A stretch of DNA of 64,000 nucleotides from Actinomortierella ambigua (taxonomy: Eukaryota > Mortierellomycota > Mortierellomycetes > Mortierellales > Mortierellaceae): contig JAAAJB010000086.1 in NCBI GenBank assembly GCA_016098155.1, forward strand, positions 1-64,000. Direction: 5' to 3'. This document shows, in pieces, positions 25,501 through 37,880 of the stretch (position 1 is its first letter; each line of letters begins with the position of its first letter). The notes beneath the pieces are model-generated. The model did not search any database. It was not told the DNA's origin and was given only the letters and a program-made list of their open reading frames with translations. The position numbers were made by a program, and so were the translations under genes.

Positions 25501-28500
25501 TACATGAATACAAAGGGATGGTGGTATGACACAGGAGAAAGGAGGCGTACTGGAGAAAGGGAAAAACAATTGCCCAGAAAAGAGGGTCTTGGGTGAAAAA
25601 ATCTCCTAACATGCATTACATTTCCATTTTCTCCTTCTTTCTTTCTTGGCTAGAACACCCAGAACACAAAGCAACGATCAGATACCGCACAAGTAATATT
25701 GGGTGTGAGCGGAACAACGAGAAATAGACAATGAAGAGGGGGTGGGGGGAGGAGGGGAGGGGGTTGTGCTCAACATGAGTTTGCACTTTCTGAACAGAAA
25801 GAAGGATTAGACTACAGACAAACAAGCATGTGGGCACAGGTACACGTAACCCTAGTACACAGTGCTTGGTTTTTTGTTTTTTCTCACCCAGGAGATGAAA
25901 ATTCCCTTTTTCGTCCAAGTGTGGGAGGAAAGGAAGTGAACGTGTTTTTCCCATGCGAAACATTCATCCTAGCGGCACAAATTTACACTTCTGCAAAGAT
26001 CTCTACTAAGTTGGAGAGTAAGGGTTGAGCGCGGAGAAAGACACCAAATTAAGGATGCTGCACCCACCGCTTAAAGCCAAAAATGAACGCAGAAATGGAG
26101 GGATACGGGTGAATGTTTGTGAGGTAGGGTTTGTGGGGTATAGTAGAGTGAACATGTGGGATGTGACGGAAGTTCGTATTGCCCAAATGGGTCAATTGTT
26201 TTCGCGCTTCTTTGAGGGGCAATGCGGGTGTGTGCGTGCCACACTACGCCACTCTGTCCTTTTGCTCTGTCACTGCTCTCTCTCTCTGTCTCTCATTCAT
26301 TCACTCATATCCCCTTCTCTCTCTCTCTCTCTCCTTCTTTCCAGTGGATGCTTAATTGCGTTTGCGTTCAGCATAGGCTGCGCCATCAACAGGCCGATGG
26401 GTAGATGATAAAGTACCTCTACTCCTTCCTGTGAACTGATGACGGCATTTGTTTCGAGTATGTGATCGCGAAAATGATATTTGCGAAAACCTCTCACTTT
26501 TTCTATTCAGCCGTAAATTCAACCGTAAAAAAAACGCGCACTTTCCCTCTCAGTCCATTCACCCAGCCTGAGCACACCTACCCCCACTCTCAACCCTGGT
26601 ACGTACTACGTGTGGTACAGGCGTATGAAAGATCCCCCGCGTTCCAACGCTCTCCCGACCACACCAATCCCTCTTCCCTGCGGCTCGCATGCATCATTGT
26701 TGGCCATGTGGACTTTTTTCTTGTTTTACTTCAAGTCGACACTCGAGCCGACAATCTTGAGGCGGATTTAGAGGATCCGGCCAGGAGCACACAGTGATCT
26801 GAATATGACTTCATACATGGAGGAATACGAGAGTGAAGGGTTGTTCCTTGTACCGGCAAGACGAGGCGTGTTTGCACGAGAGTGATAATAAGAGAAGAAG
26901 GCGGGGAGGGGGGGGGCATTGAAGCAACATGAAAAGGACCATGACCACTACTTCCTTTTTTGGGCATCAATTGGAGGGCCGCGTCTCTTTCTCGGGAGAG
27001 GCCTCTTTTGGAATATTACTCCACTTCGACCACGTTGCACCCGTTACTTGTAATTGAACAAAAGGTGAGGGATTAAGCAACAGCCATATACTACTCATTC
27101 CATAGTTATTGGCACTAGACTGACTACAACTCGTAGTACAATGCAGACATACATACAGGGTTCGATGATGCTACTCGGCACCCCTCACAGTGAACCCATG
27201 TTAACGCCAACAACAACAAAAAACAAGAAAAGGAATGAGCGGCCGGCATCTTATCTTCTTCCTTTCCCCGCACCATCCCTCCGTCCCTCTTTCCCCTTTT
27301 GCTCAATGTCCGAGAATTCATGTCACGGAGATCGCCGTTGTCCTAAAAAAAAAATAGAGAGACACGGCCCAACAAAACAACAAACATACATGATCGTGGT
27401 TGCAGTGGGCCTCAACCAGCATACGCAAGCACACACACCTTCTCTGTTTGTGTGAATGAGCTCCGAGGAACATGAACTCCAACAACGCATTCACATAGCC
27501 TACAGATCAGCTCAAAAATAAAAAAAAAGTTTGATCGGATCCGCTTGCCGAGCATTCCCTCCCTGTCTCCTTCTCTCTCCCCTTCCGCCATTGTTATGAA
27601 CTTGCTCCTCCTGATGGCCAAGAGTCGACACAAAATCGACAACACAATCATCATCATTCTCCAAGTCTATCGTCCTTCTTTGCGGGCTGTTGGTCCGACG
27701 GAAAGAAAAGAAGGGGGGGGGGTGCAGAAAGGAGGAAAAGGACCACGGACGAGTCATAGGACGCGTCTCTGACGACGTCAATCCTCTATCGCTCTCGCCT
27801 GTCCTCTTTCGATCCCAAATCGAGCCATTGCCGCCCCTCCTCTCCCTCCCTTTTTTTTTTTTTTTTTTTACCGACAAATGGAAGACGGGAAAAGCAACCT
27901 CGTCGGCATAGAGCTCTAAAATCCCCTTCCCTCTGCTGCAGCTACAGCTCTCTCACCTCACTCCTTGCAGTTGTGCAGTGTAGAGTGTTCACCTCCTGTT
28001 GCTCTCAAGAACCTGTTCTTCCGACATGTAGGTCCTTGTCGGTCGGAACAAGGTTGCCTTTCTTATTTTAATGGAATTGTAATCTCCGTCTAATCTCTAG
28101 TGACACCAGTCACTTTGACTCCTCTGCTGCTGGCTCCTCTTTCCTCACCACCAAAACTTCGCGTGCCCTTTTACGGCATGCTGGGTATGAAAACCGGCAG
28201 GACGGAGAGAGAGATTACCAACTACAACTACCTGTCCCCACGCGGAAAACACGTTTTGTTTTTCATTGCCAAAAAAAAAGGGTGTTGCCCCACTTTCATT
28301 CAGCGGGGTAGGGTTTCCACCGGAGAAAAAGTCAGTCACCACTATCCATCTACGTAGTACCTTTCTTCACCACTCTTTCTCTTTGCCCAACTCGAAGAAT
28401 GATAGGTAGAGTGCGAGTAGATGGTACAAGAATATTTTCGACTTCCTACATGGACGCATCCACCGGCGCCGTGTTTGTGTTTTCTTTTCCTCTTCCCTTT

Positions 28501-30411
28501 GTATCTTGTGTGTATGTGTTTTTATCCTTCACAAACGCGCCTCGTGCCCAGCGGGACTAGAATTATCGACGGCGTCTACCCAAAATACTGCAATACAAAA
28601 CAGCGAGGCGGAGCCAAGGGAAGCACGCCCCCTCTTCTTCACAACACTATTGAGCATGAGCCAACAGAAAACATCGCTTTTGGGAATGGGCAAGGGCTGG
28701 AGAAAGACAGACGAGGACACACACAGACACAGGGAGAGCGAGAAAGCCCAGTAAAACAAGAATAGAGGAAAGCGCCGCTTTTTATTATGTTCTCGAGGGT
28801 CGAATCACGGGCAAGAAAACTTTCCTGGTGTTCATTGTCGACAGCAACACCTGTTTCTATCTGTGTTTTTTTTTTCGTAGTGTTTTTTTTACCATTTTCT
28901 ACTTTTCGCTCTCTCTTCCGATTACTTACCTTTTCTACACGGAATGCCTCGCCGAGAGCTTAAAACGCGATTCCAATCCACGATCTTCCTCGTTGTGAGC
29001 AGGCTCGGTTGCAATGGGTTCAATGGCGAGTCATTCCCTTCCTCCTTTGTACTCGTTTGTCATGTTGACAAGATTTTACTTCTACCACCCACCACATAGA
29101 TTGTTTATTATAGTTGTCTTGAATGTTTGGTGAGCTTAATCCTAGATGATCATGGAAAATGGACTTTCCTGCTCACCCTTCGTTCCTCCAGGGTCCTCTG
29201 TTGTCCCTGCGTCTGGACCAAAAAAAAAAAAAAAAAAAACGGACGACGTGGAAGATGAAGAGGCGATGAAAGATGAAAGAGGAAACAAAAAAAAAGAAGT
29301 AGGAGGTGTTTGCCATTATTGTGTGCAACCGTCGAGAGCATCGATAATCCACTTTTTTTCCTTTCGTGCAATAGCTCATTTTTGTACCTACTTCTTGATA
29401 GGGCGGGTAAGAAGGATGAAGGATGGCGAGTCGTTTTCTTTTTTTCTTTTTGTGACCCATGGCATACTCCAAAATGGGTCAACAAACTATCGATGAAGAA
29501 GAGAGGAGCAGCACAACATTCACACAAACACAACATTGCATACACAACTGACGCACATTTGCACACATTGACACACTTATTGACAAAAGGAGCGATGCAA
29601 ATGATGCGCCTAAAAAAGACTCATTTGTTGATTTTTTGTCCCGCAATCATCATCTTTCCTTTTCTTCTATTTTATACACCACTCTCCCATCAAATCGATT
29701 TACACCCCCTCCTTATTTTTTTTTTTTTAAAAAAAAAAAGTAAGATTTGTTTAGACAAAAAATAGAGAAAAATAACGGCTTCCTATCTTGATGCTGAGCT
29801 GGACACACAGGGTAACACTTGATTTTCAAGGTTGATGAAGTTAGAGACATTGCAGGGGTGACCCTGAGCAAAACGAAAGAGACTTGGTCCCCGTGGGAGA
29901 CATGGAGGAGGCAAGGAAGGAGGATGGAGAGGAGCAAGTGGGACCCTTCTTTTCCAAGTAACACAGCACAGAGGGCGAGTTTCTTTTTTGTTGTTGTTTT
30001 TGGATGTTGTCGTTGTTGACAATCCCTCATGGAGTTCAACTCTAAATGTAATAGTCGTCTTTGCGGGATGAACCTTTTTTTTTTTTTTTTTTATTCTTTC
30101 CAAAGAAAGTTCACATCCCAAGTGGGCTGCGTCAAGTGGCATCGGACGCTATTGTAGTAGACCTGTGGCGATAATCGACAACCTCCTGTTCAAACAACCA
30201 ATGATTGACTCTCTTTCCCAGCTCTAGTATTGGTTGCTTCGATATCTCCCTCCCCCCCTTCTTTGCTTTGTTTGTTTGTTGATACTGTTGGTCCCTCTAT
30301 CTCTCTACTTCTTTCTACTTTTTTTTTTTTTTTTTTTTTTCTCCCTTCCTGGAGGGGGGGGTGGTCGTGATTCTTCTTACCTGGATTCATTAGAAAACGA
30401 AAGATTCTTAA

Positions 30412-30421
30412 NNNNNNNNNN
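30412..30421. other. Assembly gap inside homopolymer-rich DNA
   Basis: Ten N are flanked by A- and T-rich runs. Frames spanning this gap should be ignored. Confidence 0.95.
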
Positions 30422-33400
30422 TTTTTTTTTTTTTTTCTTCTTTTTTCTCCTTTTTTTTTTTTTTTTTTTTTGCTCCATTCATGAAAGGGGGTGTGGATGG
30501 TAGAGAGTTTTGCCGGACCCAGAAAGAAAAAAAAAAGGTGAAGAAAGAAGCATGAAGACGACGAAGGAAGAAAGGGGGACAGGACACGCAGCTTCCTTGT
30601 TGTGGTGCAGATTGCGCCAAACAAATAAAGAGAGAACAACGCATGTCCACGCAATCCCCTTTGTTGGATGGCTACGTGTTCGATGCGTATATGTACGATC
30701 GTGTGCGTGTGCGGCATCCTCAAGCATTCAAGGCAGACTAGCAGTAGGCATTAGCCCCACGAACGAGACTGGCGTGTATGTGTGAATGCGTCGCGTGTGT
30801 ATGGGAGGGAGAACTAGGAGGGGGGGCCTGAGGGAAGATAAACCACAGGGTGGGTAAAAAGAGGGCTCCCTAGAACTCTGTCTCTCAAAGGCCTCTCGAA
30901 CATTGCCTATCGTTTCTTTAATTTTTATCGGGATGACGGCAACAACAACAACAAAAAAAACAACGTGGCCTGCCCTTGAGCCAATTTGTCATCGTTCCAT
31001 TGTAGGGCTCGAGCCGTCTACGAAAGAGATGCTGAATAATGATCCACAAAGTCTTGTTGTGCTAGGAACTTTTTTTTTCTTTTTTTTCGCGCAAACACTA
31101 TGAGCTTAAAAACATACCAAAAACAAAAATCTCTTTTGATTGTCGCGATGGCGACAGTGGTGGTTCAATTGGACAACCTTCGCAGAGCCTTCCCTTCCCC
31201 TATCCTCATTCTCCGATCTTTTTCCATGGCGGTTAACTTTCTCATTGTCTGACAAATCGAGCTTTGGGTGAGGAGGGTTTGCTTTTATTACTCATCCATC
31301 CACCCGAGGAAGCAGTTTTTTTATTCCCTCTCGGCCTATTTCTTACCCAGCAGCAAATCGTGTTTTTTATTTTTCTCAATTCATAGTCAGTCTAGACTGG
31401 ACCTGTACACTTTACATACTTTATGGGTCGAGCGAATACAAAAATGAAACCAAATAATAGAAAGTATCTAATACATTGCCCATGCTCCCACCAGCTGACA
31501 ACTACCAACTCTTCTTTTCAAAAAAAAAAAAGGGTCGAGGTATTCATCTCTATTGCGTGCTACAAGATAGAGCGCTATGCTTTAAGGTTCTGTCACAGCA
31601 GCAGGTGTGAGTAGTCTTGATGTTTGTTTGTTGTTTGTAAAATGTCGCTGTCTTCCCCGTCCAACGGGAGGATTGCTTGCCTAGTTAGGCCATGTTGCTG
31701 CCCGCACTCGAGTTTGCATTCGACACTCGCACGCTTTTCACAGCATGTGTTCCCCCCCCCTCCCGCGCCCATCGAGGCCTCAGTTTGATGTGAGGGTATT
31801 CAAAAACAATGACGAGGGCCGTACAACCCCGTTGGTGTTTTTGAGAGACACCAACTACCACTACCCTTCAACCAAGGAAAAAGAGACAACGGACGATGAC
31901 CAATCACTCTCTCCCAGTGGTCGGTGATACAAGCAAATGAGGGTGTACATTGGATGCTGATACTACTTGCAAAAATCCAACTGTTTCTCCCCTCATCCCC
32001 TCTTTCCTTGGACGAAACTTGGGCACTGGAGGATCAGTCAAAAGGTACAGTACATTTCTTCTGTTTGTTTGGTTCGGAACAGCAGCACGCGACTACCAAT
32101 TTGACACTTTTCCCAAGATGGTTACTGCAAACGAACCCTGGAATCGTGTTTTGTCGTTTGACCCTCATTGTCAACTCGTCACTCACCTACTGCATTTGCC
32201 GAGATTGTGGAGATAGTAGCTTGCTTCTCATGCTTCGGCTCAACAGCGAAAAAAAAGAAGCGACTCCCTTTGGGGAGAAGAGCCAATCTGTTTCAACTCG
32301 TCATCGCGTCCTGTTTGTTTCCCTTTGATTTGCCGAAGAGTCGTAATGACCATGAGTTGCAGCAGCAGCAGTACAATTGCATCGAACCAGAAACCGTCTC
32401 CCCCATGCGAGGGTGTTTTTCCTCCTTCTACAGCCAACAAACAAAACGGCAATGAGTGTCGGATGCGACGAAAAAAGGTGCAACATGGTAGTTCTCTTTC
32501 TCCTGTAATCCTCTCCCCTCCTTTCTCACCGTTACCTTTTACCTCTGTGTACTTCCTTCTCCCAATTAAAGATCTGCCGTTTCAAGAGGATCAAGTTTAT
32601 GCGCGCTGTTTTTTTTTTCTACTTTCGGTCTTGTATCTCATTCTCGCATTCTCTCTCACTCTCACTCTCCCCCTTCCTCCCCCCCTCTCTCTCTCCAATG
32701 CTTTGTTGAGTGAAAGTACATGAGTGTGAGTCTGCACCTTCCTCCTTCCCCCCCCCCTACAAAATGATGACAAATTTCGCGCCTTTTTTTTTTCTTAAAA
32801 AAAACCAGCATAAAACTTAGCCACCCAAAAGATCTTAGCCACCCAAAGCCCAAATCCCGGCTTTTCTATTTGATCTAAATATTTCTAAATTTGTGTTTTA
32901 GCCTCAAAGCGCGTGGACAGAGTAGCACTCGAAAAAGGGGAGAGAGAGGCGGTGGGAGGAAGAAGGAAAACCTCCCCTTTCTCACCTGCATCGCCCAATC
33001 GAGTGCAACCGTGCAACCCGCCCAGCCATCTTCTTTTTTTCTCTCTCCCCCTTTCGCCTTCTCTCTTTTCTCTTCTCCTCTACTGTTGCCCTGTTGGAAA
33101 AGGCCTCATGCAAAACCATTAAAATGGGGGAAGGGGGGTTGACTTCCTTTCTTCTTTCTTGTCATTCTTGTTCTTCTCACAGGTTGCATTAAAATATTTT
33201 GTATTGAATGGGGTTTGGTGTGAATGTAACTAGGTATCTCATTGGGGTGGTTGTTGGTGGTGATGGTGTTGTTGTTGTTGATGATGTGGATGTGGACGTA
33301 GAAGTGGGGATTGGTGGGATAGGTTTGTGCATCATCAGACGAGGAGGAAAGATGCCATAGCCATACGAAAAAAAAAGGAGAGAGAGGATGTACTAGAAGC

Positions 33401-33735
33401 CAGCCACAAGGGAGCAAAAGAGGAGATATGTCTCCCTCTCCATTCACCCCCCTCTTGCCCTTCCGCCCCCCCTCCCCTTCCAAGGGTGGTTACTGCTTGT
33501 CGAATATGGGACCGGGCGTGGGCAGAGAACAAAGCCAGGAATACATTTGGAAGAAAGGTGCACATCAAGCCACCAAAAGATGGAGAGAGGATAGGCATCT
33601 CGCCTCCCCTCCTTCCCATCCTCTCGCTTCTTCTCCTTTCCTCCTCTTCATCTGTTTCGTCCCTTCCATGACAAAGCCCCGGCTCGACTTTTTTTTTTTT
33701 CCTCCGTCGGTTGCCTTTCCATCTTTTTTTCTTCC

Positions 33736-36337
33736 TTATCCACGATCGACATCGTACTCCCATCCAGGAAAATCCTGCTGGTGCTCAAACATGTCCACCA
33801 ACTTTTGGTTGAACGGCTGGAAGATCCGCTGAAGCCGGAACCGCGTCGCCAGCTCTAATGGTGGGTCCGATAGTACCGGCTTGTAAAAGAGGTTGTTGCT
33901 GTTGTTGTTGTTCCCGAATACTCCTCGTTTTGTTGTAGATTCAGGTCCACGCTCGACTTGTTCTCCTTCCTCCTCCTCCTCCTCTCCCTCTCCGACTTGA
34001 TTTCCAACCTCGTTCGACTCTAGCAGCTCGACTTCATCCTGCAGCACCATGCCTCCTCCTCCATTTCCTCCTGCTGAACCCTCGTTCCGATACTGCTGTT
34101 GTTGCTGTTGTTGTTGCATCAACAACATGCCGCCTCCAACGACGCCATGGTGGCGCAAATGGGCCATGGGGTCCGTGCCAATCTCGATCGGGAAATCCAT
34201 GAAATGGGTCGGGTCGAGCTTCAAAAACTGCGACAGGCGCACCATCGTCGACACCGTCGAGCTCTTGGCATACAGATCCTCGGTCCGCAAGACCAAGATC
34301 TTGGTGAACGGCACATGCTTGACAAACTCGTGCAGTTGTGAGTAGTACAATCCCTTCACAATCAGATCCAACATTGGCGCAGGAGGATCCCGCGCTCCGG
34401 GCGTCCGTGGACGGAGAGGAAGACCCATCCTCTTGGCAGCTATTTTAAAAAAAAAAAAAAAAAAAGAAAAAGAAACCAAGACATTAGAAAGAAAGTCACA
34501 AAAGTGATGTAGGTGATGTCAGGGGGGGAGAAACGAAACCTTCATGCCATGCAAATGCTGTAATTAACTTTTGATACCACTCGACAGCCCAGAAAAAAAA
34601 ATACACAAAATGACAAATGCAGAAAAAAAAAGCCCGTCCTTACTTGTCTTGGCTTCCTCGCTATGGCACTTGAGGAACTCGATCCACTTTTTGCTGCCTG
34701 GTCGGCCAATGCATTCCTTGAGAATCAGCAACTCTTCCGCCACAATCTCCTCAAAACTGTATCCTTCCGCATATTGCTCTATTCAGTACAAGAGAGAGAG
34801 ATAAAGAGAGAGAGAGGAGAGGAGAGGAGAGAGGATAGATATTAGCATAGTTTCTTTTTGCTTCTGCTTTCTATTTTCTTTTTCAAACATGCAAAAAAAG
34901 AAAAGAACACTTACTCTGCTCAAGATAGTTGAGGTAGGCACGATCGATCGGGTCTCTGAAAATAAATACGACCTTAATCTCGGGCATGGTGTTGGCGATG
35001 CGTCGACTCGCGCCATCCATGTGCAGGTAGCTCGGTGCACACTCGCCCACGACAATCTTCTCCTCGTTATAGTTGGAAAAGCCCGATGTCCCCACAAGGC
35101 CTGATCCCGATCCCGATCCCGATCCACCTTCCTGGTGATTGAAATTGTTGTTATTGTTGTTGTTGTTGTTGTTATTGTTGTCCATGCTGTTGGCATGACT
35201 CAGTCCATAGTGCTGGATATGCGGCAATGCGTCTCCTGGGAGGACCGGACCATGGGCCGGTGGCGGAATGTCCTTGATGGACGGGAAATACCGCAGGTAC
35301 CATTCCAGGTTCTTTGTCGATGGGTCCATCTCATTGTAGTTTTGCGACCCAAAGAACGGCGTGCCTTGATCATCCGGCATGTCCAGCAAGGTTGTGTTGG
35401 ATATCCTAAATACGAAAAAGAAAAAAAAAAGAAACCCCTGTCTTAGGATTTCACATATCTCGAGCTTGTGTGTGGTATGCGCGTGTGTAGGAAGGGAGGG
35501 GAAGGGGACGGCGAAAGGGCGTTCATGTGTAAAATGTTGTGTATATGTGGAGTATTTGGTTCACACTTTTTGTCATTTTTTAGGCTGCGCGACAAAAATA
35601 AAAAAGGCACTCTTTTGCTTTTCCCGCATGGTCATAAACTAGGGGGAGAATGAACACCACCATCGTCTTCCGTGAGAGGGGAGAGAGAAGGGGGTATATG
35701 TGTGATACACGACCAAAAAAGATGGGCCTAAGCGGAGGAGGGGAAAGGGAAGGAGGGCGTTGGGAAGGAATCTGAGGAAAGATTACCCCCATTGCTCAAA
35801 TATTGGCTGTTGTGTAATCCTCCATGTTGTTGTTGTTTTCCTACTAGTTTGCGAAGCAAAGGACACCAAGGAAAGAAAGTTGCGACCTTACCTTTCATAC
35901 ATCTCGTTGGACTTGACAAGGTCCCAGACCTGGGGATGGGTCCTGAAGGCCTCATAGAGCACATTAGCGCCACTGTGTTCCGCACCAGCAATGATGAAGC
36001 TCGGGACGACCTTCTTGCAAATCCTCCAATGTGGGCGCCCGGTCTGGCAGACGGGTGGATAATAAACGACGGTGCTACGCTCCTTCTTGGTCAGTCGTTG
36101 AGGGAGAATAAAGTCGCTCCGGTCCTCGTCGTCCATGGCCGTGTTGAGTGACTTTATCCGGACCTTGCCCTTGAACTGCAGACTGTGGGCATAGCGCTCC
36201 ATCATGATGCGCTCGGCATCCTGTGGGTCAGTCTCTAGGATGCCGGCAAGGAGGTGTTTGGATGGCAGCTGGACCATGAGGACCAGACAGACGCACAGGA
36301 AGCTGCATGCCAGGGCAATCCTGCGCACTCGAGGCAT
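33736..36337 (-). CDS. Type II membrane sulfotransferase-like protein
   Basis: Predicted Golgi sulfotransferase fold. Exons 36337-35892, 35405-34915, 34778-34644 and 34439-33736 give 591 aa. Residues ~7-24 form one signal-anchor helix after a basic N-terminus (MPRVRR), so the catalytic part would be lumenal. The 5'-phosphosulfate-binding region is SFIIAGAEHSGANVLYEAF at 113-131, and the 3'-phosphate region is VVFIFRDPIDRAYLNY near 295-309. Both match the heparan-sulfate/carbohydrate sulfotransferase layout, but the usual Lys and Thr/Ser contacts are replaced (His121, Ala, Asn, and Leu for Ser). Family members use PAPS to sulfate glycans. With these changes activity is doubtful. Poly-Asn, Gly-Ser, poly-Gln and Glu-rich runs interrupt the fold in exons 2 and 4. 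Confidence 0.8.
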
Positions 36338-36513
36338 GATGAACACTGTTGTATATGTATGAATGGAGTATGGCGGGGTGTCAGAGAGAGTGAGAGTGAG
36401 AAGAGAAAGAGAGAGAAAGAGAGAGGGGATGGAAGTATGAAGAATGAGGAATGAGAGGAGGGAGGGACGGGAATTAATCAGTCAATGAGAAGGGAACAGT
36501 TGTTAGTTGTTTT

Positions 36514-36524
<11 letters not shown>

Positions 36525-36548
<24 letters not shown>
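36525..36548 (+). repeat. (GTT)n microsatellite
   Basis: Uninterrupted TTG/GTT trinucleotide run. A second run occurs at 37033-37058 and a GT run at 36708-36724, all upstream of the sulfotransferase-like gene. Confidence 0.85.
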
Positions 36549-37835
36549 GATGTAACAGGATGATTGACGAGAGGTGAAGGAGAGAGAGTGAGAGTGAGAG
36601 TGAGAGAGGGTGAGAGAGAGGGAGGGGGGAGAGGGAGAGGGGAAAGAGTGGCGGCGGAGAGAGAGAGAGAGCACAACAAAGGGAACGGTAATGTTGGTGG
36701 TGTTGGTTGTGTGTGTGTGTGTGTACACTACCTCGCAGTGTGTTGTGTGGGGGGGTGGGGGTGGGGGAAGGGAGAGATGAGTAGGCTCGGAGGAGAGTCT
36801 CCAAAATCGATGGAATGAAATGGGAGGATGTGATGTGATTGAATGAATGAATTGAATAATGAAGAGCGAATAAATGAACAGGGTGTATTTTTTTCTTCAT
36901 TCCCTAGGCTATAGCAGTATGTAGCCTGTCTAACCCCTTTCCTTCCCAGGCCTTCCTTCTTACCAAGCAACTGTCGTGCTCTGCCGTTACAACTGTTTAT
37001 GTCAAGTAGCAATAGCAGAGAGGCTATAGTGAGTTGTTGTTGTTGTTGTTGTTGTTGTGTGTTTTGTAGGGTATTGTACAAGGACAACAGAGGAGGAAGG
37101 AGGGAGAGAGGTTGTTGTTTGTGGGAGAGATGATGAAGAGAGGAGAGGAGAGAGAGGGGGGTGTGTGTGTGTTCAAAGCAGCCCAGCCTGTTGAGTGGGT
37201 GGGTAAAAAATGGGACAATACGCGCTCTAAAAGTCGACAACGCACATGGGAACAAGAAGAAGGAAGCAGCTGCACACAATCTTGTCTGTCTGTCTGTCTG
37301 TCTCTCTTTCTCTTTCTCTCACTTCTCACGACCTCACTGTGAAACACTGAAATGTCGCACTTAAGGGGCAATTGGGTCCTCGGATGCAATACACATGTGG
37401 CAAGGGAGGATGCAGAGAGAGTGGCCATGCTGCATTCTATCTAGGGAGTGCAATGTGGGCGTTGCTAGTTGGGCGCGCATATGCTATTGCCTTTTGATCA
37501 CTGCCGCCTCTATCCAACCTTGATGCCATCCTCACTTGCCCGCTGCTGGTACCACATTCATCGCCTCTCACTAGCCATCTCCTTGGGTCGCCACTCCTGC
37601 CCCCATCTTTCTTTACCTCTTGTGCTCCTCGATAACCATACGATAGAGACCTCATCCATTCTAAGAGCAGTGCCCAAAATATGAGCCAAAGGTGCACTGT
37701 AGTGGACTCAGTGCTCAAGGCAAAACTCCTTCGACCTCATTTGGTCAAAGAGCCACGGTTGAGGAACTGAATATTAGGCTTGGGTGGAATGGGTGAGTGG
37801 CAAAGTCCTAGCCAGCATATCATAATTGACTACAG

Positions 37836-37880
37836 CTCTCTCTCTCTCTCTCTCTCTCTCGCTCTCGCTCTCGCTCTCTC
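37836..37880 (+). repeat. (CT)n microsatellite
   Basis: A CT run of about 45 bases that degenerates into CTCTCG units at its right end. Confidence 0.85.

Larger units (their letters stand above)
22282..33735. other. Gene-poor stretch of about 11.4 kb
   Basis: I see no supportable gene here on either strand. The frames are short, overlap in several registers, and are dominated by translated homopolymers and CT/GA repeats. There is a CT microsatellite at 22531-22580. Many A or T runs of 8-20 bases are present, as are C runs, and there is an N gap at 30412-30421. The right end is probably the 3' flank of the sulfotransferase-like gene, and the left end the promoter of the zinc-finger gene. No tRNA, rRNA or snRNA signature was recognised by eye. 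Confidence 0.45.

Noticed and set aside
22282..33735. Numerous frames of 60-140 codons
   Set aside because: They overlap in several registers, consist largely of translated CT, GA, A and T runs, and have no consistent splice partners.
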